From CAMBDR01 sp046597185 (lineage in GTDB: Bacteria > Pseudomonadota > Gammaproteobacteria > Burkholderiales > Burkholderiaceae_D), in assembly GCA_046597185.1 (NCBI GenBank), contig JBKJLF010000564.1, forward strand, positions 1 to 6,571: a stretch of DNA of 6,571 nucleotides, read 5' to 3'. Position 1 is the first letter of the stretch; each line of letters starts with the position of its first letter. Made by a program: the position numbers and the translations under genes. Below are positions 6,376 to 6,571 of the stretch, one piece after another. Under the pieces are notes generated by a model that worked only from the letters and a program-made list of their open reading frames with translations, ran no database searches and was not told the DNA's origin.

Positions 6376-6571
6376 ATGGGAAAAGTCACCGGTTTCATGG
6401 AATATCAACGCCTGGCAGAGGCAGCACAAGAGCCGCAGGAGCGTAAGAAGCACTATAAAGAATTTATCCTGTCCCTGGATGATGGGCAAGCCAAACAACA
6501 AGGCGCACGCTGTATGGATTGCGGCATTCCATTCTGCACCACGGGCTGCCCGGTCAACAACATTATTCCAG
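6376..6571 (+). CDS. gltD: Glutamate synthase (NADPH) small/beta subunit, N-terminal part
   Basis: The first 65 codons are present before the window ends; the whole protein is normally about 470-490 residues. It begins MGKVTGFMEYQRL, typical of GltD. The Cys cluster C46-x2-C49-x4-C54-x3-C58 in ARCMDCGIPFCTTGCPVNN belongs to the N-terminal iron-sulfur domain, where such residues hold the [4Fe-4S] clusters that pass electrons to GltB. The unseen remainder should hold the FAD and NADPH domains. GltD oxidises NADPH and sends electrons through FAD and the Fe-S clusters to the FMN of GltB. The gene lies directly downstream of gltB on the same strand with its own SD. The related Fe-S/FAD subunits of other enzymes (for example dihydropyrimidine dehydrogenase) share this Cys pattern, but the gltB neighbour settles the call. 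Confidence 0.96.
   Translation, partial: MGKVTGFMEYQRLAEAAQEPQERKKHYKEFILSLDDGQAKQQGARCMDCGIPFCTTGCPVNNIIP

Overview
The window looks like a moderate-GC proteobacterial chromosome. It is most likely betaproteobacterial, judging from the start of the glutamate synthase large subunit (MIAQGLYDPSNEHDACGVGF), its length of 1574 residues, and the GltD N-terminus (MGKVTGFMEYQRL). This placement rests on remembered family resemblance, not on a search, and I do not name a genus.

Layout from left to right. (1) Positions 1-365 (+) hold the C-terminal end of a protein with a GIY-YIG nuclease-type domain (T5orf172/MUG113 style), cut by the window edge. (2) Positions 366-510 are a convergent, GC-rich intergenic region with REP-like short palindromes. 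(3) Positions 511-1203 (-) encode an apparently intact REP-associated tyrosine transposase (RAYT, IS200-like Y1/HUH family). (4) Positions 1204-1559 are a non-coding divergent region. It is AT-rich on its gltB side and carries two copies of a TGWCCCCAATTA motif plus the likely gltB promoter. (5) Positions 1560-6284 (+) are a complete gltB, the large (alpha) subunit of NADPH-dependent glutamate synthase. (6) Positions 6285-6375 are a short spacer with a strong hairpin and three A-tract repeats. (7) Positions 6376-6571 (+) are the start of gltD, the small (beta) subunit, cut by the right edge.

The core function is ammonia assimilation. GltB and GltD form the heteromeric GOGAT that, with glutamine synthetase, makes glutamate from glutamine and 2-oxoglutarate. 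All the GltB landmarks I looked for are present: the N-terminal nucleophile Cys after a short propeptide, the FMN-domain motifs, the three Cys of the 3Fe-4S cluster, and the GXGXG tail.

The less ordinary part is the roughly 1.1 kb RAYT unit between the nuclease-like gene and gltB. Imperfect inverted sequences lie on both sides of the transposase gene, and REP-like palindromes lie at its 3' side. The right end runs into the region that should contain the gltB promoter, so a domesticated or recently inserted RAYT unit may have shaped gltB expression. I found no CRISPR array, tRNA, rRNA or convincing new multi-gene system. The one gene that might belong to something larger, the nuclease-like one, is truncated.
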